Assembly (NCBI GenBank): GCA_964612675.1
Contig: CAZTDD010000049.1
Coordinates: 1 to 43,436, forward strand
Length of the DNA stretch: 43,436 nucleotides
Direction of reading: 5' to 3'
Origin: CAZTDD01 sp964612675
GTDB taxonomy: Bacteria; Hinthialibacterota; Hinthialibacteria; Hinthialibacterales; JAKPRU01
Shown here piece after piece: positions 1 through 7,769 of this stretch (positions within the stretch are counted from its first letter, which is position 1; the number at the start of each line of letters is the position of its first letter). Both the position numbers and the translations under genes were made by a program. The notes beneath the pieces are model-generated. The model saw only the letters and a program-made list of their open reading frames with translations, made no database searches and was not told where the DNA came from.

Positions 1-36
1 CTCCTACACCTCCCCCGATCTCGGGGGAGGAAAAAG
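1..36. repeat. Truncated copy of GC-rich palindromic repeat
   Basis: A perfect hairpin sequence at 9-30 (CCTCCCCCGATC followed by TCGGGGGAGG) is preceded by CTCCTACA and followed by AAAAAG. The same core, flanks included, recurs at 2252-2280 and in both orientations between 17514 and 17978. The window edge cuts the element. It is intergenic and codes for nothing I can see. Confidence 0.8.
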
Positions 37-75
37 ACCAAATACCGGGGGCTGCGATGTTTCCCCAAACGATAA

Positions 76-101
76 AAAGATCCACTTCAAAGATCCACTT
101 C
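76..101. repeat. 13-bp direct tandem duplication
   Basis: AAAGATCCACTTC occurs twice back to back (76-88 and 89-101). It is a small slippage-type duplication in the non-coding stretch that follows the palindromic repeat. Nothing else in 102-339 looks coding. That stretch holds an 8-bp stem (GAGCCGCA at 180-187 with TGCGGCTC at 194-201) without a T-tract, and the region leading into the glycosyltransferase start. Confidence 0.75.
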
Positions 102-339
102 TTTGAAGGGGCGAGAATCACTATTTCAGTAGGAATAGGATCGCATCGCCGCTTCGCCCACCGACACCCAGCAGAATACGAGCCGCAGTTTGTTGCGGCT
201 CAGGGCTGATACAAGCTCTCATTACGATTCCGCTGAAGTATCAGTACAATTCTAGCAAAGAAGAACCTGTGCGGCCAATGGTATCGGGCATTTTGAGCGG
301 AAGCAGGAGGACATCCGTTCAACCGGGGGAGACAAGACA

Positions 340-1356
340 ATGGACTTTTCACTTGTGATTCCGGTCTATAACGGCGAAGCCTTCCTCGGGGAGACATTGG
401 ATGCGGTGCGGCGGTGTCAGCCCGCTCCACGGGAGGTGATTGTCGTCAACGACGGCTCCACCGACGGGACCCGGGACGTTGCGGCTGAGGCCGAAGCCGA
501 CGTGATCGATCTCGACGGTCCTCTCGGACCGGCAACAGCCCGTACTCGCGGCGCAGAGACCGCGTCCGGGGAGGTCGTGGTTTTTACCGATGCCGATGTC
601 ATTGTTCCTGAAGATCTCTTCTTGAGGCTCGCCAACGACTTCGAGAGAACCGATGCAACAGCCGTCCAGGGGATCTTCTCGAGGGTATGCCCGTTCGTCA
701 ACTTCTGCTCTCACTACAAGAATCTCTACAACCGGTTTGTACTCGGCACGTTGCCCGACTGGATCGATACGACGTTCACTTCTCTCACGGCGGTGCGGCG
801 GGATTTCTTTTTGTCGTGTGGCGGATTCGATTGCAGAATCCAAGGAGCCTCGATCGAAGATCGAACATTGGGGCGCAATATCATACGAGCCGGGGGACGG
901 ATTTACCTGGATAAGGGGATCGAGGTCATTCACAACAAACGCCTGACATTGACAAGTTTTATAACAAACCAGTTCAGACGGTCGCGCGACCTGGCCAAAC
1001 TGCTTCTGCGGAATCGTGCCGAGAAGAGCTCCGTCGGCCCCGCTCCTGCGTCCTTCGAGAAAGGCCGGTTCGGGACAAATGCGCCAACGACAATGGCCCG
1101 GATACCGGTGGCCTACCTGGCGCTTGCCGCTCTGCTGATTGGCATCGCGGGTTATGCGTGGGCGTGGTGGCTGCTGGGTTTCTGTTTGCCGGTGTTTCTG
1201 GGATTGACGATGCGGTTTACGCTCTACCTTGCCCGGGAGAACGGGTGGGCGTTCGCTCTCTTGGGGCTGCCCCTCAATTTCCTCGATGCGCTCATAAGCG
1301 GAGCGGGGATCTTTTGGGGTCTGTTCGATTCCATAGCGTTCAAGCGGGCGTATTGA
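340..1356 (+). CDS. Family 2 glycosyltransferase, membrane-anchored
   Basis: The 338-residue protein has an N-terminal GT-A domain. It opens with the SLVIPVYNG strand, carries VVNDGSTDGT near residues 35-44 (nucleotide-sugar binding) and a DAD metal-binding motif at 84-86 (VFTDADVIVP). Around residues 170-175 the GASIEDRTLGRN segment matches the usual acidic acceptor/catalytic (ED) region. The last ~90 residues are hydrophobic and form about three membrane segments, so the enzyme should act on a lipid-linked or membrane acceptor at the cytoplasmic face. The start is supported by GGGGGAGA about 8 bases upstream. Family knowledge says such proteins transfer a sugar from a nucleotide sugar; the acceptor cannot be read here. 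The gene stands alone before tpiA, with about 100 bases between them. Confidence 0.9.
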   Translation: MDFSLVIPVYNGEAFLGETLDAVRRCQPAPREVIVVNDGSTDGTRDVAAEAEADVIDLDGPLGPATARTRGAETASGEVVVFTDADVIVPEDLFLRLANDFERTDATAVQGIFSRVCPFVNFCSHYKNLYNRFVLGTLPDWIDTTFTSLTAVRRDFFLSCGGFDCRIQGASIEDRTLGRNIIRAGGRIYLDKGIEVIHNKRLTLTSFITNQFRRSRDLAKLLLRNRAEKSSVGPAPASFEKGRFGTNAPTTMARIPVAYLALAALLIGIAGYAWAWWLLGFCLPVFLGLTMRFTLYLARENGWAFALLGLPLNFLDALISGAGIFWGLFDSIAFKRAY

Positions 1357-1453
1357 AGCGTCCTTGCGGAATTCCGACATTGGGTACGTTGGAGAAGCCA
1401 AATCCAGTGTGGTACATTGAAAATATCATTCCATGCAAGGAGCGGAGAAAGCG

Positions 1454-2218
1454 ATGCGTAAACTCATCATTGCCGGAAACTGGAAAATGAACAAAGGCGC
1501 CGCGAAAGACGCTACAGAACTCGCAAAAGGTATCGTGGCGGAAATCGGGTCGATTACAGAGGTGGACATGGTGTTTTGTCCTCCCTATACGACCCTTCGT
1601 GAGGTTGTCGATGCGGTCAAAGGTTCGAATATCACCGTTGGAGCCCAAAATATGTACCACGAAGAGAGCGGAGCCTACACAGGTGAGGTTTCGCCTCTCG
1701 ACCTTCTCGACTGCGGCTGCAAGTATGTGATTATCGGTCACTCCGAACGGCGGACTATTTTCAAGGAATCGAATGAATTCATCAATAAGAAAGTGAAATT
1801 CGCACTCTCTCAGGGCCTGCTTCCGATCATGTGCGTCGGCGAGAGCGAACAAGAGCGCACGGACGGAAAAACCGAGGCGGTTGTCGAAGACCATTTGAGC
1901 GGAGGTCTCGCCGGTCTGTCGGCTGAAGAGGTGAAGAAGGTCGTGATCGCATACGAGCCTGTATGGGCAATCGGAACCGGGAAAACCGCAAAACCGGCTG
2001 ACGCTCAAGCGGTTCATGCGTTCTGCCGCAATTGGCTGGCGAAAACATACGATCAACAAACCGCCGATGTGGTCCGTATCCAGTATGGTGGAAGTGTCAA
2101 ACCCGATAATTCGAAGGACCTGATGACCCAACCGGATATCGACGGTGCGCTTGTAGGTGGTGCAAGTCTAAAGGTAGATTCTTTTGTAGGGATTATTCGA
2201 AACAGCGGAGCGCTTTGA
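1454..2218 (+). CDS. tpiA: Triosephosphate isomerase
   Basis: The protein interconverts glyceraldehyde-3-phosphate and dihydroxyacetone phosphate in glycolysis in the cytoplasm. All signature pieces are present: AGNWKMNK with the substrate-binding Asn and Lys near residues 9-11, IIGHSERR with the electrophilic His, YEPVWAIGTGKTA with the catalytic Glu and the flexible loop-6 region, and the phosphate-binding IQYGGSV and ALVGGASL. An ATG at 1433 is in frame, but the one at 1454 gives a family-typical 254 residues, starts directly at the first beta strand, and has GGAG at 1444-1447 six bases upstream. No glycolytic neighbour is present; the next gene downstream lies beyond a repeat array. Confidence 0.97.
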   Translation: MRKLIIAGNWKMNKGAAKDATELAKGIVAEIGSITEVDMVFCPPYTTLREVVDAVKGSNITVGAQNMYHEESGAYTGEVSPLDLLDCGCKYVIIGHSERRTIFKESNEFINKKVKFALSQGLLPIMCVGESEQERTDGKTEAVVEDHLSGGLAGLSAEEVKKVVIAYEPVWAIGTGKTAKPADAQAVHAFCRNWLAKTYDQQTADVVRIQYGGSVKPDNSKDLMTQPDIDGALVGGASLKVDSFVGIIRNSGAL

Positions 2219-2236
2219 AAGCTCTCCGTGGGGGAA

Positions 2237-2467
2237 TCAACCCCCTCCTAACCTCCCCCGATCTTCGGGGGAGGAATAAGTTCCATGTTTTCCCCGATCT
2301 TCGGGTGAGGAATAAGTTTCACGTTTTCTCCGGTCTTCGGGGAAGGAATAAGTCTACTCCGGGGAAGGAATAAGTCTACTCCGGGGAAGGAATAAGTCTA
2401 TATTTTCTCCGATCTTCGGGATAGAAATAGGTTCTTTGTTTCCGGCCGATCTCGGGGAGAGGAAAAG
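2237..2467. repeat. Palindromic repeat expanded into a decaying tandem array
   Basis: The stretch begins with TCAACCCCCTCCTAA and the perfect hairpin CCTCCCCCGATCTTCGGGGGAGG (2252-2274). It then repeats the second half as tandem units starting GATCTTCGGG: 2260-2295 (36 bp), 2296-2331 (36 bp), 2332-2360 (29 bp), 2361-2382 (22 bp), 2383-2410 (28 bp), 2411-2447 (37 bp) and 2448-2467. Units share GGGG(A/G)AGGAATAAGT and a pyrimidine-rich tail, and they diverge towards the right. The whole intergenic gap between tpiA and the DUF1318 gene (2219-2594) holds nothing else except the ribosome binding site of the latter. Confidence 0.85.
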
Positions 2468-2594
2468 AAACCGGGGCAGTTCGATATCCGTTCGAATTGT
2501 TCGCAAAAAGGAAATCGTTTGCAAAAACGAACACGAGTGAACCAGCGACAGGTCGCCGGTAAAGAGTGACTGCGCTTCGTAAAGGAGGCGGAAT

Positions 2595-3233
2595 ATGAAT
2601 CGGTATGCCGGACGCGCGGGATGGCTTCTCCTGTTTCTCGCGGCAGGATGCGTCAACCTGACAGTCAATGTCTATTTTCCAGCGGAACAGGTTCGATCTG
2701 CGATTGAAGAGATCGAATCGGATATTCGCGACACCGAGTCGACATCTACGGGCGACCTGGGTAGTGGAGAACGATTCTTTGCACGCTTCATTCCGTCAAA
2801 GATTTCCTTCGGTCCGGTGAAAGCCAGTGCCCAGAGAGTCGTTGATTTGAAAGCCGAGACCCCGGTCATCGTTAGTCTCAAGAAGCAGAGAAAGGAACGG
2901 TTCAAGAAGATTGATCCGTTCCTTGAAAAAGGAATTCTCGGCGAGGGCCATGAAGGCTATCTGGTGATTCGCGACAAGAGCGATCTCGGCCTGAAAGAAC
3001 GCGGGGCCCTGAAACGGTTGGTCGAAGAAGAAAACGAGGACCGGAAGAAGATGTACATCGAGATTCTACAGGCCAACAATTTGCCGAAGGAAGAACTGGA
3101 ACGCGTCGAGAAACTGGCGGCGGAAGCGATTCGAAAAGTGCTGAAACCGCATCGGTGGTATGAGGTCAAAGAGGACAAGTGGGTCCAGAAACCCGAAGAG
3201 AAAGACGATGAGAAGGACGGTAAGGAAGAATGA
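2595..3233 (+). CDS. DUF1318 (YdbL-like) lipoprotein
   Basis: The 212-residue protein starts with a lipoprotein signal (hydrophobic run, lipobox LAAGC, lipidated Cys19) followed by VNLTVNVYFPA, the opening characteristic of the DUF1318/YdbL family. The C-terminal half fits the family pattern: a G.LGE..EGYL stretch, an EEEN.DR..MY.EI helix, and a closing PHRWYEVKEDKWVQK. It should sit in the periplasm attached to a membrane. YdbL-family proteins are linked to outer-membrane homeostasis in enterobacteria; the molecular role is not settled. The very C-terminus is a charged tail. AAGGAGG at 2582-2588 sets the start, and the stop overlaps the next start as ATGA, so it is probably translated together with the M48 protease. 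Confidence 0.85.
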   Translation: MNRYAGRAGWLLLFLAAGCVNLTVNVYFPAEQVRSAIEEIESDIRDTESTSTGDLGSGERFFARFIPSKISFGPVKASAQRVVDLKAETPVIVSLKKQRKERFKKIDPFLEKGILGEGHEGYLVIRDKSDLGLKERGALKRLVEEENEDRKKMYIEILQANNLPKEELERVEKLAAEAIRKVLKPHRWYEVKEDKWVQKPEEKDDEKDGKEE

Positions 3234-4057
3234 ACGGTAGCGTGTTGTCAACGAACCGAAAATCGTTCCTTGTCACCGCCGTTGTAGTGTCGGCAGCATT
3301 TCTCTTGAGTTCCTGTGCCGGAACAGGCGGTCTCGGCGAATTTAATTTGATCTCGAAAAGCGAGGAGCGTGAACTGGGCGAAAATCTCGCCGATGAGATC
3401 GCGCGGCAAGGCGACCTGATTGACGATCCCGCCGTGACGACATATATCAACGACGTCGGTTATCGGCTGGTGGCTGTATCCATGCGTCCCGACTACCCTT
3501 ATGAGTTTCACGTGATCGATAAGAAAGAAGTCAATGCGTTCGCCATTCCCGGCGGGCATATGTACATTCATACCGGCTTGATCCTTGCGGCGGATAGGGA
3601 GGCGGAAGTCGCCGGCGTAATGGCGCACGAACTCGGCCATGCCGAAGAGCGACATACTACGCAACAACTCTCGCGATATTACGGACTCTCTCTATTGACC
3701 AACGTTTTGCTTGGGAAGAATCCCTCACAGACCGAGAAAGTTGTGTCCGGCCTGCTGGGGAACATGGCGATCATGAAGTACAGCCGCGACGCGGAACGAG
3801 AGGCGGACTACATCGCCGTTCATCTGCTCCACCGGGCCGGTTACGATCCGTTGGCGCTTGCGGATTTCTTCCGGAAACTGAAAGAAATGCACGAACAAAG
3901 TCCCGGTCCTCTCGAGAGCCTGTTCCTTAGTCACCCGATGACCGAGGACCGTATCGCTTTTGTCGAGCAGGAAGTGCGCCAGCTCGCTCCTCGGGAAGTT
4001 ATCCACAAGAACACAGAACAGTTCAAACGGATTCAGCAAAGGCTTCAAGCCGGCTGA
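3230..4057 (+). CDS. M48-family metalloprotease lipoprotein (BepA/LoiP-like)
   Basis: The 275-residue protein has a lipoprotein signal with Cys29 (LLSSCAG). It is followed by the M48 core: AFAIPGGHMYIHTGLI, the zinc motif HELGH at residues 133-137, and the third zinc ligand Glu191 in READYIAV. The C-terminal part has the SHPMTEDRI motif typical of periplasmic M48C proteases such as BepA (YfgC). Length equals the catalytic domain alone; the BepA TPR domain is absent. It probably degrades or processes misassembled envelope proteins in the periplasm. The 4-base ATGA overlap with the DUF1318 lipoprotein suggests the two act together. Confidence 0.92.
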   Translation: MNGSVLSTNRKSFLVTAVVVSAAFLLSSCAGTGGLGEFNLISKSEERELGENLADEIARQGDLIDDPAVTTYINDVGYRLVAVSMRPDYPYEFHVIDKKEVNAFAIPGGHMYIHTGLILAADREAEVAGVMAHELGHAEERHTTQQLSRYYGLSLLTNVLLGKNPSQTEKVVSGLLGNMAIMKYSRDAEREADYIAVHLLHRAGYDPLALADFFRKLKEMHEQSPGPLESLFLSHPMTEDRIAFVEQEVRQLAPREVIHKNTEQFKRIQQRLQAG

Positions 4058-4186
4058 TGCGGTTGCAGTAGGACCGATCTTTCCGTAACCTACCGTAGAA
4101 GCAAGAGCATCTGGACAGAGAGAACATGTTGCGGCGATACGTGCCTCGCAGCCAGTGCCAGAACGACCAGAAGGAGAATAAAAGAC

Positions 4187-4675
4187 ATGAAAGCACTTGC
4201 ATTTGCCATGGAGAAAGAAAAACAAGCGGAACAGCTCTATCGTGATCTGGAAGCGAAGACGAGCGATCCAGGATTCTCCTCCATTTTCGGCCTGTTAGCG
4301 GAGCAGGAAGTAAAACATTTTGAGGCGTTGAAAGAAATGCAGGCGGAAGCGCCGGAAATGACAAAGATCGATACGAACGTCCTACCGCGGGCGAAAGATA
4401 TTTTTTCCAAAATGAAGTCGGCCGTCAAGAATTTCGACTTTGATGTATCTCATGTGGACCTCTATAAGAAGGCGCAACAGGTCGAACAGGAAAGCCGTGA
4501 TTTCTATCTGGAAAAAGCCGATGAGATCGAGAACCCGAAAGGCAAGGATCTCTTCCTCGCGCTTGCGGAAGAGGAGAAGAAACACTACTTCCTTCTCGAT
4601 AACATCATCGAATTCGTGAACCGTCCCGAGCAGTGGCTGGAAAACGCAGAATGGCATCATCTTGAGCAGTACTGA
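4187..4675 (+). CDS. Ferritin-like diiron protein (rubrerythrin type without rubredoxin domain)
   Basis: The 162-residue protein is a four-helix ferritin-like protein. Metal-ligand patterns are visible in order: the Glu of KEKQAEQLYRDLE in helix 1, LAEQEVKHFEAL (E..H), EQESRDFYLEKAD and LALAEEEKKHYFLL (EE..H). It lacks the CxxC rubredoxin domain of classic rubrerythrin. It probably handles peroxide or iron in the cytoplasm, as known for this family. AAGGAG at 4171-4176 supports the ATG at 4187. It is a single-gene unit with its own terminator downstream. Confidence 0.88.
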   Translation: MKALAFAMEKEKQAEQLYRDLEAKTSDPGFSSIFGLLAEQEVKHFEALKEMQAEAPEMTKIDTNVLPRAKDIFSKMKSAVKNFDFDVSHVDLYKKAQQVEQESRDFYLEKADEIENPKGKDLFLALAEEEKKHYFLLDNIIEFVNRPEQWLENAEWHHLEQY

Positions 4676-4702
4676 CTGAGGTTCACCGGTGTGAAGTTCT
4701 CG

Positions 4703-4734
4703 ACGCCGCCGGTGAGCCTTTCCGGCGGCGTTTT
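4703..4734 (+). terminator. Rho-independent terminator after the ferritin-like gene
   Basis: A perfect 10-bp GC-rich stem (ACGCCGCCGG at 4703-4712 with CCGGCGGCGT at 4722-4731) has a 9-base loop and ends in TTTT. It lies 27 bases after the stop codon. The next gene starts only 7 bases beyond the T-run. Confidence 0.9.
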
Positions 4735-4740
4735 ACCATA

Positions 4741-6279
4741 ATGGAAGAACAATACACAAACCACCGATTCTTTTCCGATTTCCCTCCAGTCATATTTGTT
4801 CTGGCCGCTATTAAGTTATTTCTTCCGATTTTCGTACATGGAGACTTTGGTTACTTTCGCGACGAATTCTATTACATCGCTTGTTCGGAGCATCTCGATC
4901 TAGGGTATGTAGATCATCCGCCGGTGTGTGCCTACGTGCTTGCAGCCAGCCGAAGCATTCTAGGGGATTCTCTCTATGCAATTCGTTTTCCGGCCGCTTT
5001 GGCGGGGGCGGGCGTCATTATTCTGATCGCACTCATTGCGCGTGAAATGGGAGGCCGGCGATTTGCGCAGGTTTTCGCGGCACTGTGTGCGTTGGCTCTG
5101 CCCGCGTTTCTCGCGATACACAGTTTTTACTCAATGAACGCATTGGACCACTTCTTCTGGGCTCTCTCTATCTACCTCATCGTGAGGCTCCTTAAAGGAA
5201 GTTCGGCTGGATTGTGGATACTCCTTGGCTGTGTGCTCGGCATCGGACTGATGAATAAGATCTCCATTCTTTTCCTCGGATTCGGCTTCTTTGTCGGTTT
5301 GATTCTGACGCCCAGCCGGAGGTTGTTTCTAAGCAAATGGTCTTGGATTTGCGGCCTCATCGCGTTCGTGATTTTTCTTCCATACATACTATGGGAAATT
5401 CAACATGGCTGGCCGACAATCGAATTCCTGGAAAATGCCAGCCTCAATAAGAACCTCCGAATGTCACCCGTGGCATTTTTTGCGAGTCTGACCATTCAGA
5501 CCGGCCCTTATTTACTGCCGATGTGGCTCTTGGCGTTGTACTACTTCTTTTCGAAGAACGGACGTCAATTCCGTTTGCTCGGGTGGATTTCGCTCACGGT
5601 GTTCGTACTGCTAATTGTACTCAAGGGAAAATCCTATTATGCCATTCCCGCCTATATTCCCTTGCTGGCGGGCGGTTCACTGCAACTCGAGATATTGATT
5701 GAAAAACTCGGCCGGCGTTGGCTGAAACCTGTGACCGTTGGCACAGTCGCGGTCTGTGGAATCGCGGTCGCTCCCATGGCGGTGCCTGTGTTGTCTATCG
5801 AGCAGTTCATCAAGTACTCGTCCATGCTGGGGATTACACATCCACAGGAGGAAACGAACGACGTTGGCGAGCTTCCGCAGTTGTATGCCGACATGGTCGG
5901 CTGGGAAGAGATGGTACAAGCGGTCGGGTTGGCCTACGCGGAGTTGCCGCAGGAAGATCGGGAGAAGTGTGCGATTCTGGCGGATAACTACGGGCAGGCA
6001 GGGGCGATCGATTTCCTCGGCGACAAACACGGCCTTCCCGACGCGATTTGTCCGCACAACAGCTACCATCTCTGGGGACCGAGAGATTACACAGGAGAAC
6101 TCGTCTTGTCTCTTATGGAAAGGGATGAGTTGGAGAGGCTCTTCGATGAGATCACTCAGGTCGGGGTTGTCCGAAGAGACTACTCGATGCCATACGAGGA
6201 CGATCGGCCGATTTTCCTGTGCCGAAAACCAAAGTGGTCGCTGCAGGAGATATGGCCGAGGTTTAAATCGTATGTATGA
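4741..6279 (+). CDS. GT39/ArnT-like membrane glycosyltransferase
   Basis: This 512-residue polytopic protein belongs to the PMT_2/ArnT group of GT-C enzymes, which move a sugar from a polyprenyl-phosphate donor in the periplasm. The first extracytoplasmic loop carries FRDEFYYIACSEHLDLGYVDHPP, where the acidic pair (DE) and the YVDHPP element are the family signature. About ten membrane segments follow, then a soluble C-terminal domain of roughly 150 residues. The acceptor is unknown. No Shine-Dalgarno is visible and the ATG lies 7 bases after the preceding terminator, so the message may be leaderless or the true start may lie slightly downstream. Confidence 0.88.
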   Translation: MEEQYTNHRFFSDFPPVIFVLAAIKLFLPIFVHGDFGYFRDEFYYIACSEHLDLGYVDHPPVCAYVLAASRSILGDSLYAIRFPAALAGAGVIILIALIAREMGGRRFAQVFAALCALALPAFLAIHSFYSMNALDHFFWALSIYLIVRLLKGSSAGLWILLGCVLGIGLMNKISILFLGFGFFVGLILTPSRRLFLSKWSWICGLIAFVIFLPYILWEIQHGWPTIEFLENASLNKNLRMSPVAFFASLTIQTGPYLLPMWLLALYYFFSKNGRQFRLLGWISLTVFVLLIVLKGKSYYAIPAYIPLLAGGSLQLEILIEKLGRRWLKPVTVGTVAVCGIAVAPMAVPVLSIEQFIKYSSMLGITHPQEETNDVGELPQLYADMVGWEEMVQAVGLAYAELPQEDREKCAILADNYGQAGAIDFLGDKHGLPDAICPHNSYHLWGPRDYTGELVLSLMERDELERLFDEITQVGVVRRDYSMPYEDDRPIFLCRKPKWSLQEIWPRFKSYV

Positions 6280-6387
6280 AGATTCCAAAGAAAACCCGCG
6301 TACGACCGCTGTCTTAACAGACCGACATAGCTGCGCATATACTATTTTGGTGTGTTCCGAGAAACGAACAAGAACAGGGAGAGAAAC

Positions 6388-7740
6388 ATGCGCAAGATCG
6401 ATCGACGTGAATATCTGAGAATCACCGCCGGTGCTGTGTCGGGAATTGCCTTTTCAACTACAGCGCGTGCGGATAATGGAACAAAGACCTCACAGCCGAA
6501 CATCGTGTTCATTATCGCCGATGATATGGGATGGGCGGACGTTGGGTCTCATAATCCCGAATTGATCACGCCCAACATCGACCGGCTGGCGAAAGAAGGC
6601 GTCCGTCTCACCCATCACTACGCGATGCCGACCTGTACGCCAACGCGTGTCGGTATCATGACCGGCCGGTATCCGAGCCGATTCGGCGTTGTCAGCCCCG
6701 CATACGGCGAGGTGATGCCGAAAGACACGAATACGCTACCCTCCGCGCTCTCTGCCGCAGGCTATGACACAAGCATTTCCGGCAAGTGGCACATGGGCTC
6801 TCCGCCGGAATACACGCCGCTTGAATACGGTTTTGAAACCTCGTACGGGTATCTGCACGGCCAAGTGGATCCTTATACGCATCTCTACAAAACAGGTGTC
6901 CGAACCTGGCACCGGAACGATGAGTTTATCGAAGAAGAAGGGCATGCAACGGACTTGATCAGCGATGAAGCGGTCCAGGTCATCAAGAACAGCGGTCAGG
7001 AACCGTTCTTCCTTTATGTTGCATACAGTGTTCCCCATTTTCCACTGAACGAGCCCCAGCAATGGCTCGATATGTACAAAGACGTCGAGAATGAGTCGCG
7101 CCGCTGGTTCAACGCAAGCGTAACGCATATGGATCACGGGATCGGACAGATCGTCGATGCGGTGAATCAAAAGGGGATACGGGAAAACACACTTATCGTT
7201 TTCGTAAGCGACAACGGGGGCCAGAAGAGCTGGCATAACGATAAGCAATACAAAGGCCGATACGCCGATAAACCGCATACGGTTTTGGGCGACAATACAC
7301 CGTTGCGAGGATGGAAGGGGCAAGTGTACGAAGGCGGTATCCGTGTACCTGCTCTTGTCAACTGGCCGGGGGTGTTGGAGCCCGGAGAGATGGACGCGCC
7401 GGTCCACATCGTGGACTGGTTGCCAACACTGTGCCAGGCGGCGAGATGCGAACGGCCTCAAGAACCCGAATTGGACGGACGAGATGTTTGGGCTCTCATC
7501 ACGGGAAATGCGAGCCGGATGCGCCCGCGTACCATGTACTGGAAAACGCCGAATGCCTCCTCGGTTCGTCACGGCGACTGGAAGCTGGTTGTACACCATA
7601 AAGGTGACAAACCCGAACTCTACAATCTGGCCAAAGATCCCTACGAGGAGAAAGACCTGGCGGACGCCTATCCAGAACGTGTGAAGGAACTGAAAGACCT
7701 TCTGGCGAGATTACGTGAAGACGACCGTGAGAGAGAGTAA
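6388..7740 (+). CDS. Tat-exported type I sulfatase
   Basis: The 450-residue protein is an arylsulfatase-family hydrolase of sulfate esters. It begins with a twin-arginine-like leader (DRREYLRITAGAVSG), implying folded export. Calcium ligands are in IIADDMGW (Asp45, Asp46) and in VFVSDNGGQ; GKWHMG supplies a sulfate-binding Lys and His. The formylglycine motif is CTPTR with Cys83, fitting C-x-P-x-R though Thr replaces the more common Ser. An upstream in-frame ATG at 6352 would spoil the Tat leader; the ATG at 6388 has GGGAGAG just before it. Close relatives act on sulfated polysaccharides or aryl sulfates. No formylglycine-generating enzyme or maturase lies nearby. Confidence 0.93.
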   Translation: MRKIDRREYLRITAGAVSGIAFSTTARADNGTKTSQPNIVFIIADDMGWADVGSHNPELITPNIDRLAKEGVRLTHHYAMPTCTPTRVGIMTGRYPSRFGVVSPAYGEVMPKDTNTLPSALSAAGYDTSISGKWHMGSPPEYTPLEYGFETSYGYLHGQVDPYTHLYKTGVRTWHRNDEFIEEEGHATDLISDEAVQVIKNSGQEPFFLYVAYSVPHFPLNEPQQWLDMYKDVENESRRWFNASVTHMDHGIGQIVDAVNQKGIRENTLIVFVSDNGGQKSWHNDKQYKGRYADKPHTVLGDNTPLRGWKGQVYEGGIRVPALVNWPGVLEPGEMDAPVHIVDWLPTLCQAARCERPQEPELDGRDVWALITGNASRMRPRTMYWKTPNASSVRHGDWKLVVHHKGDKPELYNLAKDPYEEKDLADAYPERVKELKDLLARLREDDRERE

Positions 7741-7769
7741 CCAGAGCCACGCAGCGTTAATTGGCTCCG

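Noticed and set aside
349..1401. Long minus-strand open frame opposite the GT2 gene
   Set aside because: It mirrors a well-supported glycosyltransferase, has no ribosome binding site and no family motif.
2260..2467. CRISPR-like array with regular repeats
   Set aside because: The parts between the shared cores are themselves related and vary in length (22-37 bp), and there is no cas gene. It is a degenerating tandem repeat.
7744..7767. Hairpin GAGCCA/TGGCTC between convergent sulfatase and MBL genes
   Set aside because: The 6-bp stem with a 12-base loop and no T-run is too weak to call a terminator.
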